This document shows positions 50,359-58,915 of a stretch of 64,000 nucleotides of DNA, one piece after another. The position numbers and the translations under genes were made by a program. Position 1 is the stretch's first letter. Every line of letters begins with the position of its first letter. The DNA is from Pseudoponticoccus marisrubri. GTDB lineage: Bacteria; Pseudomonadota; Alphaproteobacteria; Rhodobacterales; Rhodobacteraceae. A model generated the notes under the pieces. It was given only the letters and a program-made list of their open reading frames with translations, did not search any database and was not told the origin of the DNA. Where the stretch lies: assembly GCF_001482405.1 (NCBI RefSeq), contig NZ_LPXO01000008.1, forward strand, positions 116,492-180,491. The letters run 5' to 3'.

Positions 50359-50865
50359 ATGACCCCGCCGCTCTACACCGCCTCCGTGCCGGTCTTCCTG
50401 CACTATCTTGACCGGGCGCGCATCCTCGTGCATGCCTGCCACGGCCGGCCCGACCTGCTCGAGGCGCGGCTGGCGCCGGACATGTTCCACGCCGCCCAGC
50501 AATTCGCCAGCGCCGCCGGGTTCAGCCTGCGCGGCACACTGCCGCTGGTCGGCCAGCCCGTCCCCGAGTTTCCCGCCGCTGCGATGGATCACGAGGGGCT
50601 GATGGGCCGGCTGCGCTTTGCCCGCGACACGCTGGACGCGCTGGACCCCGCCGATTTCGAAGGCGCCGAGATCCGCGAGATCCCGCACCGCGCCGGCTTT
50701 GCCGAGCTGATACAGAGCGGATCGGACTACCTGCACCTCTTCGCGATGCCCAACTTCATGTTCCACCTGTCCATGGGCTTTGCCGTGCTGCGCCAGGGCG
50801 GCCTCGATATCGGAAAGAGCGATTTCGACGCCCTGCACGACTATCCTCCCGGCTTCCGCTTCTGA
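50359..50865 (+). CDS. DUF1993 family protein
   Basis: 168 aa. Opens PPLYTASVPVFLHYLDRARI and contains DMFHAAQQFASAAGF and FMFHLSMGFAVLRQGG. These match DUF1993, a DinB-like helical-bundle family with conserved His residues and no established role. GGGAGAG lies 5 nt before the ATG. Third gene of the aspS-thioesterase run and followed directly by a REP-like element. Confidence 0.85.
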   Translation: MTPPLYTASVPVFLHYLDRARILVHACHGRPDLLEARLAPDMFHAAQQFASAAGFSLRGTLPLVGQPVPEFPAAAMDHEGLMGRLRFARDTLDALDPADFEGAEIREIPHRAGFAELIQSGSDYLHLFAMPNFMFHLSMGFAVLRQGGLDIGKSDFDALHDYPPGFRF

Positions 50866-50877
50866 GCCGTTACGCCG

Positions 50878-50904
50878 TGAGTATTTTTGGAAAGATGAAA
50901 GAGC
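50878..50904 (+). repeat. REP-like intergenic repeat copy
   Basis: GAGTATTT, then TT and GGAAAGATGAAAG, beginning 13 nt beyond the DUF1993 stop. The palindromic head is missing or degraded in this copy. Confidence 0.65.
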
Positions 50905-51006
50905 CGGGCCCGACTTGGTGACACGGGTTGCCCGTCGTATGGACGGGGGCAGGCACTGGCCGTGCCGGTTTGCCGAGGCACGCACGGCCAGACTTGCGGT
51001 AAGGGT

Positions 51007-51483
51007 TCAGTCTTCGAGGCTGTCCTGCAGCTTCTTCTCGATCAGGTCGCGCTCCTTGTCCTTGCGGTCGGAGAAGCGCTGGCCGTAGCCGTCGATCTCG
51101 TCTTCGGGGATGACCTCGCGGGCGCGGGCGAAGACCTCGTCCTCTTCTTCCTCCATGTGGTGGTCGTAATCGTGCTGCAGTGTGTGGAATTTCTGCAGCC
51201 AGCCGGGCGAGGACATGTCCGTGTTGTTGAGCTCTTCCATCAGGTCGTCGAGCTGTTGGTGTTCGTGCACCGAGTGGCGCGCGGCGTCCTGGCCCCAGGT
51301 CTTGGAGATGAGCTTGGAATAGAAGGTCTCTTCCTCGGCGGCGGCGTGGCTTTTCACGTCCTCGTAGAACTGTGCCCAGGCGCGCTTGCGGGTCTCGGAT
51401 GCGCCGCTGGTATCGGCGATCGTGGCCATCAGCTTGCGATGCGTGTCGTGGTCGGCCTTGATGGCGGAATATATGTCAGGCAT
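51007..51483 (-). CDS. Hemerythrin-domain protein
   Basis: 158 aa, four-helix hemerythrin-like bundle. Predicted diiron ligands: H12 in KADHDTHRKLM, H46/E50 in SHAAAEEETFY, H73 in HSVHEHQQL, and the HTLQHDYDHHMEEEEDE cluster. Such proteins sense or buffer oxygen, NO or iron in bacteria; the exact role is unknown here. It is divergent from the DUF1800 gene (150-nt gap, where both promoters should lie). The C-terminus is charged (Lys/Glu-rich), typical of cytosolic single-domain hemerythrins. Confidence 0.9.
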   Translation of the reverse strand: MPDIYSAIKADHDTHRKLMATIADTSGASETRKRAWAQFYEDVKSHAAAEEETFYSKLISKTWGQDAARHSVHEHQQLDDLMEELNNTDMSSPGWLQKFHTLQHDYDHHMEEEEDEVFARAREVIPEDEIDGYGQRFSDRKDKERDLIEKKLQDSLED

Positions 51484-51633
51484 GCGTATCTCCCTTGTGC
51501 GAGGCGCAAACGCGCGAGGCTCGGCATCGTTCCGCGCAACCGGACGTGTTGGGTACGGACTATGCGCATTGGCCCCTGTCCCACACCCCAGTCGGCTGTA
51601 TGATCGGGGTGGTCGCGATCATCGGAAGGCGCC

Positions 51634-53019
51634 ATGCGGTTCGATCCCATTCTTGCAGAGACCCGCTTTGGCTGCGGGCTCTCGCCCCTGGTGGCGCCGC
51701 CCGCCGACGGTGCGGCGCTGCTGGCCGGGCTGGAAGCGCCCGACGTCATGGCGGCGCGGTTCCCCATCGAGCGCTTCGCAACGTTCCTGTCGCGCATGCG
51801 CACGCGGCGCGACTGGCAGAAGATCCTGCGCGACAATCGCGGCAGCGCAATGGGCGAGGCCGCGCGCAAGGAGATCCGGTTGCTGAACAAGGCGGCGCGG
51901 CAGGATAACCTGCAATGGCTGGCCGCGCATGTGCTGCGCCGGGTCTACAGCCCGACCCCGTTCCGCGAGCGGCTGGAGGGGTTCTGGGCCGATCACTTCA
52001 CCGCCACGGGCAAGGCCGGGCTGATCCGGCGCGCCACCTCTCCCTACATCGAGGAGGCGATCCGCCCGAACCTGTCGGGCCGGTTCGAGGATCTGCTGAT
52101 CGCCGCGGTCACCCATCCGCTGATGGTGCATTACCTCGATCAGCAACGCTCGGCCGGGCCCGGCTCGGCGCGGGCGCAACGGCGGCCGGGCGTGTTCGGG
52201 CTGAACGAGAACCTCGCGCGCGAGATCCTCGAGCTGCACACGCTGGGGGTGGACGGGCCCTATACGCAGGCCGATGTGCGCCAGCTGGCCGAGCTTATGT
52301 CCGGGCTGACGCTGCATTTCAATGTCGGGCGGCAGTTCCGCAAGGACATGGCCGAACCGGGGGCCGAGACCGTGCTGGGCGTGAGCTATGGCGGCGGCAC
52401 CCCGCATCTACGCGATATCGAGGCGGTGCTACGCGATCTTGCCCGGCACCCGGCCACGGCGCGACATGTCGCGCGCAAGCTGGCCACGCATTTCGTCTCG
52501 GACCGGCCGGAGCCGTCGCTGGTTGCGGCGCTGGAGCAGGCCTATCGCGACAGTGGCGGCGAACTTCGCGCCGTCTATGCCGCCCTGCTGGCGCATCCGG
52601 CGGCGTGGGACCGGGCGCGGCCCAATGTGAAGCAGCCGTTCCACTTCATCGCCTCGGCCTGCCGGGCGCTGGTCGTGCCGCCCGAGGCGCTGCTGGGCCA
52701 GTCCGAGCGCGCCTTGCGCCTGCGCCTGGCGGATCCGCTGCGGCTGATGGGCCATGTCTGGCAGAAACCCGACGGCCCGGACGGGCTGGCCGAGGCCGAC
52801 AGCGCCTGGATCACGCCGCAGGGCATGGCGGCGCGGCTGCAATGGGCGGTGGCCATGCCGCGCATCCTGCTGCCCGACCTGCCCGATCCGCGCGACTTCG
52901 TTACCACGGCGCTGGGCCCCGACGTGCCGGAGGCGGTGCGCTTTGCCGCCCGCGCCGCCGAGAGCCGCGCCGACGGGATCGGCATGGTGCTGATCTCGCC
53001 CGCTTTCCAGAGGATGTGA
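51634..53019 (+). CDS. DUF1800 domain protein
   Basis: 461 aa. Most of the chain is a DUF1800 domain: FWADHFTATGKAGLIRRATS, FGLNENLAREILELHTLGVD, GPYTQADVRQLAELMSGLTL and RHVARKLATHFVSDRPEPSL. No signal peptide or enzyme motif is seen. The family almost always pairs with a DUF1501 protein, as here (3-nt gap), and is linked to export or attachment of unknown partners. The ATG at 51634 has GAAGG about 5 nt upstream. Confidence 0.88.
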   Translation: MRFDPILAETRFGCGLSPLVAPPADGAALLAGLEAPDVMAARFPIERFATFLSRMRTRRDWQKILRDNRGSAMGEAARKEIRLLNKAARQDNLQWLAAHVLRRVYSPTPFRERLEGFWADHFTATGKAGLIRRATSPYIEEAIRPNLSGRFEDLLIAAVTHPLMVHYLDQQRSAGPGSARAQRRPGVFGLNENLAREILELHTLGVDGPYTQADVRQLAELMSGLTLHFNVGRQFRKDMAEPGAETVLGVSYGGGTPHLRDIEAVLRDLARHPATARHVARKLATHFVSDRPEPSLVAALEQAYRDSGGELRAVYAALLAHPAAWDRARPNVKQPFHFIASACRALVVPPEALLGQSERALRLRLADPLRLMGHVWQKPDGPDGLAEADSAWITPQGMAARLQWAVAMPRILLPDLPDPRDFVTTALGPDVPEAVRFAARAAESRADGIGMVLISPAFQRM

Positions 53020-53022
53020 GCC

Positions 53023-54237
53023 ATGGACCGCCGCGCCTTCCTGACCCGCTCTGCCGCGCTGGGCTGTTCGCTGGCCGCGAGCCCGCTGGTCACGCCGATG
53101 AGCTTTGCCGCCGCGCCCGGCGAGGGGCGGCTGGTCGTCATCCTGCTGCGCGGGGGGATGGACGGGCTGGCCACGGTGATGCCCCATGGCGATCCGGGTT
53201 TTGCCGCGCTGCGCCCGGCGCCCGATTTCGAGACCGATCTGGATCTTGGCGGCGGTTATGCGCTGGCCGGCGCGCTGGGCGGGCTGGCGCCGCTCTGGCA
53301 GGCGGGGCAACTGGGGGTGGTGCACGCGGTCTCGACCCCGTATCGCGACAAGCGCAGCCATTTCGACGGGCAGGACCTTCTGGAGGCGGGCGGCGGCGAC
53401 CCGAGGCGCGGCCTGCCGCGGGATGGCTGGCTGAACCGGCTGGTGCAGAGCCTGCCGGGGGCCACGGCGCAGACCGCCTATGCCGTGGGGCACGATCCGC
53501 TCGCCATCCTGGGCGGCGCGGCCGAGGTGCAACGCTGGGCGCCCGAGAGCGACCTTGCGCTCAGCCCGCAGGCGATCCGGCTGGCCGGGCGGGTGATGCA
53601 GGACGACCCCGCCATGGCGGCAGCGCTGCAGGCCGCTTTGCGGCTGGCCGATGGCGATGGCGACGCGGTGGCCGTGCCCGGCGGCGAAGCGGCGATGATG
53701 GACGCGATGATGCAGGACATGACCGCCGCGCGCGGCGGGGGCCATCATGCGAGGCTGGCCGGGTTCGCCGCGGACCGGCTGCGCGAGGAGGCGCGCATCG
53801 CCAGCTTCTCGCTCAACGGTTGGGACACGCATGCCAACCAGGCCCGCGGGCTGAACCGTGCGCTGGGGGTGCTGGCCGAGACGATCACTGCACTGCGTGA
53901 CGGGCTGGGCGGCCCGGTCTGGCGGCATACCGCGGTCGTCGCCGTCACCGAGTTCGGCCGCACCGTGCGGCTGAACGGCTCGGGCGGGACGGATCACGGC
54001 ACGGGGGGTGCCATGCTGCTGGCCGGCGGCGCGATCCGTGGCGGCCGGGTGGTGACCGACTGGCCGGGACTGGCCGAGGCCGACCTCTATGACCGGCGCG
54101 ACCTGCGCCCCACCCGCGACCTGCGCGCGCATCTGGGCTGGCTGATCCGAGGGCTCTACGGGATCGACCGGGCCACGATCGAGCGGGTGGTCTTCCCCGG
54201 GCTCGAGATGGGCCGCGACCCGGGGCTGCTGCTCTAG
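53023..54237 (+). CDS. Tat-exported DUF1501 protein
   Basis: 404 aa. The N-terminus MDRRAFLTRSAALGCSLAAS has a twin-arginine motif (RRAFL) with a long hydrophobic stretch, so it is probably Tat-exported. The mature part contains LVVILLRGGMDGLATVMPHG, the DUF1501 (sulfatase-like fold) signature. Further motifs are HFDGQDLLEAGGG and AVTEFGRTVRLNGSGGTDHG, whose His and Asp residues may bind metal. Function is unknown, although the fold suggests hydrolysis of phosphate or sulfate esters. It follows DUF1800 by 3 nt. The stop overlaps the convergent response-regulator gene by 4 nt. Confidence 0.88.
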   Translation: MDRRAFLTRSAALGCSLAASPLVTPMSFAAAPGEGRLVVILLRGGMDGLATVMPHGDPGFAALRPAPDFETDLDLGGGYALAGALGGLAPLWQAGQLGVVHAVSTPYRDKRSHFDGQDLLEAGGGDPRRGLPRDGWLNRLVQSLPGATAQTAYAVGHDPLAILGGAAEVQRWAPESDLALSPQAIRLAGRVMQDDPAMAAALQAALRLADGDGDAVAVPGGEAAMMDAMMQDMTAARGGGHHARLAGFAADRLREEARIASFSLNGWDTHANQARGLNRALGVLAETITALRDGLGGPVWRHTAVVAVTEFGRTVRLNGSGGTDHGTGGAMLLAGGAIRGGRVVTDWPGLAEADLYDRRDLRPTRDLRAHLGWLIRGLYGIDRATIERVVFPGLEMGRDPGLLL

Positions 54238-54947
54238 ATCGCGACGCGGTCGGTCAGGCGATCCTGCACCAGTGCCGCCAGCCGGGCGAGGTTGGACTGG
54301 ACCGGACGGCCGGCGCGGCGCGCATCGGTCAGGTCATCGGCCGCCTGTTGCAGCACGTGGTCGCCGGCGCTGCGTGCCACGCCCGAAAGGAATTGCCCGA
54401 CATAGGCCATGGCGCGGTCATCCTCCCGGTCGTCCAGCACGTCGGCCGCGTGGGCCATGTCGTCGCGAAAGGCCAGCGGATCGGGGCAGACCGGGTCATC
54501 GCTGACCAGCCGCGGGCCCTTGGGGCGCCGCTCGGCCGGCAGCGCGCCCAGGATCACGTTCTGGAACTGCACGACGGAAGAGACCGGCTTGTCGAGGAAC
54601 CCGTCCGCCCCGGCGGCCAGCGCCACCTCCTGCGCGAAACTGTCGCCGCTGGTGCCGAGGATCGCGTCGACCCGCGGGCAGGCTTGTGCCAGCTCCGAGA
54701 TCAGATCGGCCCCCGAACCGTCAGGCAGGCCGAGATCGATGATCACCGCGCTGGGGCGGTAGACCTGCAGGTGGCGGCGCGCCGATTTCAGGCAGTCCGC
54801 CCGCCGGATGCGCGCGCCCGAGCGCAGGCACAGAAGCCGCATCGCGTCGCAGGAATAGCGGCTGTCCTCGACCACGAGGATGGTCAGCCCCAAGAGCGGC
54901 CGTGTCGCCGTGGGCCGCAGATGCGCGGCCAGATCCGTGTCGTCCAT
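54234..54947 (-). CDS. Stand-alone response-regulator receiver protein
   Basis: 237 aa. A receiver domain occupies residues 20-140: TILVVEDSRYSCDAMRLLCL (acidic pair and start), phosphoacceptor Asp in AVIIDLGLPDGSGADLISEL, GTSGDSFAQEVALAAGADGF and the conserved Lys in FLDKPVSSV. The C-terminal 95 residues are helical and match no output domain I recognise; no DNA-binding or GGDEF motif is seen. It may work by protein interaction. No histidine kinase is in the window. ATG 54947 follows GGAAGGGGATGAC. The first 15 codons lack secondary-structure features. Confidence 0.85.
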   Translation of the reverse strand: MDDTDLAAHLRPTATRPLLGLTILVVEDSRYSCDAMRLLCLRSGARIRRADCLKSARRHLQVYRPSAVIIDLGLPDGSGADLISELAQACPRVDAILGTSGDSFAQEVALAAGADGFLDKPVSSVVQFQNVILGALPAERRPKGPRLVSDDPVCPDPLAFRDDMAHAADVLDDREDDRAMAYVGQFLSGVARSAGDHVLQQAADDLTDARRAGRPVQSNLARLAALVQDRLTDRVAI

Positions 54948-55079
54948 GTCATCCCCTTCCGTTTCCGAGTCGGGCTCCAGATTGCCGCGACACGGTGAAC
55001 AAGCGGTTAAGCGTCGCGGGTGCTTGCCGCACTGTCCCGCCCGCGCCATAACCATGGCAAAGCGCAAGAGGAGATTGTC

Positions 55080-55484
55080 ATGATCGGCCGCCTGAACCAT
55101 GTCGCCATCGCCGTCCCCGATCTCGAGGCGGCCTCGGAGCAGTACCGCTCGGCCCTCGGGGCCAAGGTGGGCGCCCCGCAGGACGAACCCGATCACGGCG
55201 TGACCGTGGTGTTCATCGAATTGCCCAACACCAAGATCGAACTGCTCTACCCGCTGGGCGAGGACAGCCCGATCAAGGGGTTCCTCGACAAGAACCCCGC
55301 CGGCGGCATTCACCATGTCTGCTACGAGGTCGAGGACATCCTTGCCGCGCGCGACCACCTGAAGGAGAGCGGCGCGCGGGTGCTGGGCACGGGCGAGCCC
55401 AAGATCGGCGCGCATGGCAAGCCGGTGCTCTTCCTGCATCCCAAGGATTTCAACGGCTGCCTCGTGGAACTGGAGCAGGTCTGA
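55080..55484 (+). CDS. mce: Methylmalonyl-CoA epimerase
   Basis: 134 aa VOC-fold enzyme. It interconverts (R)- and (S)-methylmalonyl-CoA in propionate catabolism. Motifs: IGRLNHVAIAVPDLEAASEQ (metal His), ELPNTKIELLYPLGEDSPIK (metal Glu), GGIHHVCYEVEDI and HPKDFNGCLVELEQV. The ATG at 55080 has GAGGAGA 5 nt upstream. The stop shares one base with the next gene's ATG (TGATG). Confidence 0.95.
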   Translation: MIGRLNHVAIAVPDLEAASEQYRSALGAKVGAPQDEPDHGVTVVFIELPNTKIELLYPLGEDSPIKGFLDKNPAGGIHHVCYEVEDILAARDHLKESGARVLGTGEPKIGAHGKPVLFLHPKDFNGCLVELEQV

Positions 55485-55774
55485 TGGGCATTACCTCGGC
55501 CATCGTGCTTTACGCAGTGATCTGGTTCATGACCTTCCTCTGCGTGATCCCGATCCGCCTGAAGACGCAGGGCGACCTGGGCGAGGTCGTGCCTGGCACC
55601 CATGCGGGCAGCCCCGAGATCCACAACCTCAAGCGCAAGGCCTGGATCACCACCGGCGTCGCGCTGGTGATCTGGGCCATCGTCGCGGGCGTCATCGTGT
55701 CGGGGCTGATCACGGTGCGCGACGTGGATGGCTGGATGTGGAACCGCATGTCGCCGCCCGCCACGGGCGGCTGA
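55484..55774 (+). CDS. DUF1467 family membrane protein
   Basis: 96 aa with two transmembrane helices (SAIVLYAVIWFMTFLCVIPI; WITTGVALVIWAIVAGVIVS). The loop RLKTQGDLGEVVPGTHAGSP and CVIPIRLKTQ match DUF1467, a small alphaproteobacterial family of unknown role that usually follows mce, as here (TGATG overlap). Probably an inner-membrane protein. Confidence 0.9.
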   Translation: MGITSAIVLYAVIWFMTFLCVIPIRLKTQGDLGEVVPGTHAGSPEIHNLKRKAWITTGVALVIWAIVAGVIVSGLITVRDVDGWMWNRMSPPATGG

Positions 55775-55837
55775 GCCGCGCCCTGCCCGAAATGGACAAT
55801 TCGGGCAGGATTTCCGGCATTTCGGACAGGCCCGCGC

Positions 55838-56539
55838 TCAGCGCGGGGCGGGCTGGCTGGTCAGGCGGTGGAAGATGTGGGTGAAGCTCGCCGCGCCGAT
55901 CACCGGGATCACGAGGTTCAGGATCGGCACCGAGAGCGGGATCGCCATCAGCACGCCGGCCGCCCAGATCGTCACGAGGTGACGCTTGCGCAGCCGCGCG
56001 GCCTCGGCCCGTCCGACGCGGCGCATCGCGGCCAGCGTGAAATATTCCCGCCCCAGAAGAAAGCCGTTCAGGCCCCAGAAGATGAACGGGGCGAAAGGCA
56101 CGAGGAACAGGTAGAGCACCAGCGCCACGAGGTTGGCCGCGATCAGCGTGCCCAGAAAGCCGGCCGTGTCGCGCAGCCCGTCGGCAAGGCTGACCGGCTG
56201 GGCGGGGCCCAGATGCGGGTAATGCCGGTCCTCGACCGCCTGCGCCACGTCGTCGAGAAAGAGCGAGGTGATCGCCGAGGCCACCGGCACCATCAGGAAA
56301 ACCGACAGCACCAGCATCACCGGCAGCGCCGCCCAGCTGAGCGCGGTGTCGAGCCAGGCGATGGTGCCGATCCAGGGCAAGGTGATCTCGTCTCCGACCA
56401 GCCAGCCGACACCCCAGACGAACAGCGCGTTCACCGCGAAAAGCAGCAGAAGCGCCAGCCCGACGCCGCGCAGCAGCACGCCGCGGAAGCGCGGATCGCC
56501 CATCTGGCCAAGCGCCTTGAGCAGCGCGTCGGCGATCAT
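55838..56539 (-). CDS. EI24/CysZ-like membrane protein
   Basis: 233 aa with about five hydrophobic segments. The DDVAQAVEDRHYPHLGPAQP stretch after the second helix, GLNGFLLGREYFTLAAMRRV and the C-terminal IPLSVPILNLVIPVIGAASF are typical of the EI24/CysZ family. CysZ of E. coli is a sulfate permease, but many alphaproteobacterial members are uncharacterised. The start overlaps the nitroreductase stop by 4 nt (ATGA), so they form an operon. Confidence 0.85.
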   Translation of the reverse strand: MIADALLKALGQMGDPRFRGVLLRGVGLALLLLFAVNALFVWGVGWLVGDEITLPWIGTIAWLDTALSWAALPVMLVLSVFLMVPVASAITSLFLDDVAQAVEDRHYPHLGPAQPVSLADGLRDTAGFLGTLIAANLVALVLYLFLVPFAPFIFWGLNGFLLGREYFTLAAMRRVGRAEAARLRKRHLVTIWAAGVLMAIPLSVPILNLVIPVIGAASFTHIFHRLTSQPAPR

Positions 56540-57114
56540 TCCGACACCCAGGTCGTGATCGCGTCGAGATCCGGGCGCGGACGCTCTGGCGGGGCGCTGG
56601 TTTCGGTCCCGATATGGACGAAGCCGGCCACGGACTCGTTGGGCGCCAGACCCAGCGCATCGGCGAGGAATCCCCGGTCATGCGAGGCCCAGCCCGACAG
56701 CCAGTTCGCGCCCCAGCCATCGGCCAGCGCGGCATTCAGCAGCGCAAGACAGACGGCGCCGGCGGAATAGCTCTGCTCGATCGCGGGGATCTTGTCCGAG
56801 GGCTTCTGCACCTCGATCACGGCGACGCAGAGCGGGCTGTTGGCAAAGGCCCCGGCCGCCTTGGCGCAATCGGCCTCTTCCTTGCCCAGCCGCGCGCCGC
56901 AGTCCTCGGCCGCGCGGGCCAGACGCTGCAGCGCCGCGCCCTGCAGCACCACGAAGCGCCACGGCTCCAGCTTGCCGTGATCGGGGCTGCGTGCGGCGGC
57001 GGTCAGCAGAGTGCGCAGCCGCTGGGCATCGGGGCCCGGGGCGGACAGGGTCTTGGCCGGGCGCGAGCGGCGGGTCAGAAGGAAGTCGAGGGCGTGGGGG
57101 TTCGGATCGGGCAT
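56536..57114 (-). CDS. Nitroreductase family protein (YdjA-like)
   Basis: 192 aa FMN-dependent oxidoreductase fold. N-terminal LLTRRSRPAKTLSAPGP contains the R-R-S FMN-phosphate site; AARSPDHGKLEPWRFVVLQG, then AIEQSYSAGAVCLALLNAAL and the C-terminal FVHIGTETSAPPERPRPDL are all family positions. The short form resembles YdjA/TdsD-type nitroreductases with unknown physiological substrate. AGGAG is 6 nt before ATG 57114. First gene of a two-gene operon with the CysZ-like gene. Confidence 0.9.
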   Translation of the reverse strand: MPDPNPHALDFLLTRRSRPAKTLSAPGPDAQRLRTLLTAAARSPDHGKLEPWRFVVLQGAALQRLARAAEDCGARLGKEEADCAKAAGAFANSPLCVAVIEVQKPSDKIPAIEQSYSAGAVCLALLNAALADGWGANWLSGWASHDRGFLADALGLAPNESVAGFVHIGTETSAPPERPRPDLDAITTWVSE

Positions 57115-57210
57115 GGTCTCTCCTGTCGCGTCCTGACCTATGTCAGCCCGGCAGCGGCCGGATTCAACCGCCAAAGTTGCGCCGCCCGGCCCGGGCTGCT
57201 AGCCGGCGGC

Positions 57211-57468
57211 ATGACCCTGCCCGACCTGTCCCACCTTGTCCAAGATGGCGCGCTGCTGCAGGTGCGCGTGACGCCCAAGGCACGGCGCACCGCGTTGCAG
57301 ATGGAGGGTGAAGTGCTGCGCGCGCAGGTCACCGCGCCGCCCGACAAGGGCAAGGCCAATGCCGCGGTGCAGGCGCTGCTGGCGCAGGCAATGGGGCTGG
57401 CCAAGTCGCGGCTGGTGTTGGTGCGCGGCCACACGTCGCGTGACAAGTGCTTCCGGATCGAGCTGTAG
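57211..57468 (+). CDS. DUF167 (YggU) family protein
   Basis: 85 aa. Contains LLQVRVTPKARRTALQMEGE, VTAPPDKGKANAAVQALLAQ and GLAKSRLVLVRGHTSRDKCF, the whole DUF167 signature. Structure is known for E. coli YggU, but the function is not. The ATG at 57211 is the only suitable start. It converges with the small gene at 57483, 14 nt away. Confidence 0.88.
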   Translation: MTLPDLSHLVQDGALLQVRVTPKARRTALQMEGEVLRAQVTAPPDKGKANAAVQALLAQAMGLAKSRLVLVRGHTSRDKCFRIEL

Positions 57469-57482
57469 CGGCGCCGGCGCGC

Positions 57483-57713
57483 TCACTCCTCGCGGCGATA
57501 GAGCCCCTCGGGCAGGTTCACCGCGGCCACCAGATCGCGCATCTGGGCGATCGAGAGGGTGATCTTCTGCATGCTGTCGGTGCGGGCGTCGTATTGCTCG
57601 ACCGTGATGCATTCCTCGAAGGAATTGATGACCACGTCCTCCTGCAGGGGCGTGGATCCCTCGTCGACAAGCGTGACGACCGTGGCGTCGAATTCGTGCT
57701 CGATGGTGAACAT
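57483..57713 (-). CDS. Small conserved hypothetical protein
   Basis: 76 aa, acidic and probably soluble. FTIEHEFDATVVTLVDEGST and EDVVINSFEECITVEQYDAR look like a beta-rich fold, followed by an amphipathic helix (TLSIAQMRDLVAAVNLPEGL). No signal peptide, helix-turn-helix or metal motif. I do not recognise a named family, but codon use fits a real gene. It lies between DUF167 (convergent) and the M48 lipoprotein (divergent). Confidence 0.7.
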   Translation of the reverse strand: MFTIEHEFDATVVTLVDEGSTPLQEDVVINSFEECITVEQYDARTDSMQKITLSIAQMRDLVAAVNLPEGLYRREE

Positions 57714-57843
57714 GTCGCGACACTAGCGGTCGCGGCCCGGGGGTGAAACCGATTCCCGACACCGGCACGTGATCGCCCGAAGCTGGCCGGGCGCGTCGTT
57801 CCGGCCTATGATCCTGTCGAGGCAGGTGAATGGATTCCCGAGC

Positions 57844-58554
57844 ATGGTGCGCTTTCTTCCCCTTCTGATATTGCTTCTGTCGGCCTGTGCACAGGTGCCG
57901 GCCCCCGGCCCGACCGGGCCCGCGACCCTGGAAAGCCCCCGCGACGCCGCCCTGCGGCAGGAGGCCAACCGTGCCGCGCGGACCTTCGTCGAGGTGGTCG
58001 AGACGGTGGAGCCGGTGGCCGAACGGGAATGCCGGGCGCGCACCACGGGCGTGAATTGCGATTTCCAGATCGTGGTGGATGACCGGCCCGGCCAACCGCC
58101 CAACGCCTTCCAGACCGAGGACCGGTTCGGCCGGCCCGTGGTGGCCTTCAACCTCGGGCTGATCGCGCAGGCGCGCAATGCCGACGAGCTGGCCTTTGTC
58201 ATGGGTCACGAGGCGGCGCATCATATCCAGGGCCACCTGGGCAAGACGCGCGAAAGCGCCACGGTGGGCGCGGTGATCTTTTCCGGCATCGCGGCGATCA
58301 GCGGAGCGGATGAGGACGGCATCCGCTCGGCCGAGCAGCTGGGCGCGGCGGTGGGGGCGCGCAGCTTCTCGAAGGAGTTCGAACTGGAAGCCGACCAATT
58401 GGGCACGATCATCGCGGCCCGGGCGGGTTACGACCCGGTGCGCGGCGCGGCCTTCTTCGCGCGCATCCCCGATCCCGGAGACCGGTTTCTGGGCTCTCAC
58501 CCGCCCAACGCGGCACGGCTGGAGATCGTGCGGCGCACCGCGGCGGGGCTCTGA
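57844..58554 (+). CDS. M48-family metalloprotease, predicted lipoprotein
   Basis: 236 aa. A lipoprotein signal (FLPLLILLLSAC) with lipobox Cys15 places it in the envelope, facing the periplasm. The zinc site is H122-E123-A-A-H126 in VMGHEAAHHIQGH, with the third ligand in FSKEFELEADQLGT (residues 180-184). Downstream FLGSHPPNAARLEIVRR matches BepA/LoiP-type M48 proteases that degrade misassembled outer-membrane proteins. It lacks the TPR tail of BepA, so it is closer to the LoiP/YggG type. Start ATG 57844 gives a proper signal peptide. Confidence 0.9.
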   Translation: MVRFLPLLILLLSACAQVPAPGPTGPATLESPRDAALRQEANRAARTFVEVVETVEPVAERECRARTTGVNCDFQIVVDDRPGQPPNAFQTEDRFGRPVVAFNLGLIAQARNADELAFVMGHEAAHHIQGHLGKTRESATVGAVIFSGIAAISGADEDGIRSAEQLGAAVGARSFSKEFELEADQLGTIIAARAGYDPVRGAAFFARIPDPGDRFLGSHPPNAARLEIVRRTAAGL

Positions 58555-58575
58555 GCCACCCCGCTTGACCTTGCG

Positions 58576-58617
58576 TTGATCTGAGTCAAGGCGCCTGCCG
58601 CCCGACGCCCCTAGCCT
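58576..58617 (+). promoter_or_regulatory. FNR/FnrL-type promoter in front of the DUF6455-like genes
   Basis: TTGATCTGAGTCAA (58576-58589) matches the FNR half-sites TTGAT-N4-(A/G)TCAA. Its centre is 58582.5; adding 41.5 nt predicts transcription start 58624. TAGCCT lies exactly at -12 to -7 (58612-58617). This is the class II spacing used by FNR-type activators. Oxygen-dependent control is inferred. Confidence 0.7.
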
Positions 58618-58653
58618 GATCGACAGGCACGGGTGCGACACGGGAGACGCGAG

Positions 58654-58911
58654 ATGCAGAGCAAAGCCACATTGAAACGCCACGCGGCGCTGGTCGACCG
58701 CATGTCGCAAGCGCAGGGGCTGGACCTTGAAGAGCAGATGCTGCGCGGGCGGCTGACCGTCTCGGATCTTGAAGACGCGGTGCTGCGCTGCACCGGATGC
58801 AGCTGCCCCGATGCCTGCGAAAGCTGGCTGGCCGAGCAGAGCGGCCCCGCGCAGGGCACGCCGGGCTATTGCCGCAACCAGGACCTGTTCGACACGCTGA
58901 GCCGGGGCTGA
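58654..58911 (+). CDS. Small four-cysteine protein, DUF6455-like (paralogue 1)
   Basis: 85 aa. Helical N-terminus ATLKRHAALVDRMSQAQGLD, then CTGCSCPDACESWLAEQ: Cys-x2-Cys-x5-Cys followed by x2-Trp-Leu, with a fourth Cys in GYCRNQDLF. It resembles DUF6455, a family I associate with Rhodobacterales, of unknown role; the label is from memory and moderately sure. Four spaced cysteines suggest zinc or Fe-S binding. GGAG is 7 nt before ATG 58654. First of three tandem paralogues downstream of the FNR-type site. Confidence 0.82.
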   Translation: MQSKATLKRHAALVDRMSQAQGLDLEEQMLRGRLTVSDLEDAVLRCTGCSCPDACESWLAEQSGPAQGTPGYCRNQDLFDTLSRG

Positions 58912-58915
58912 GGCG

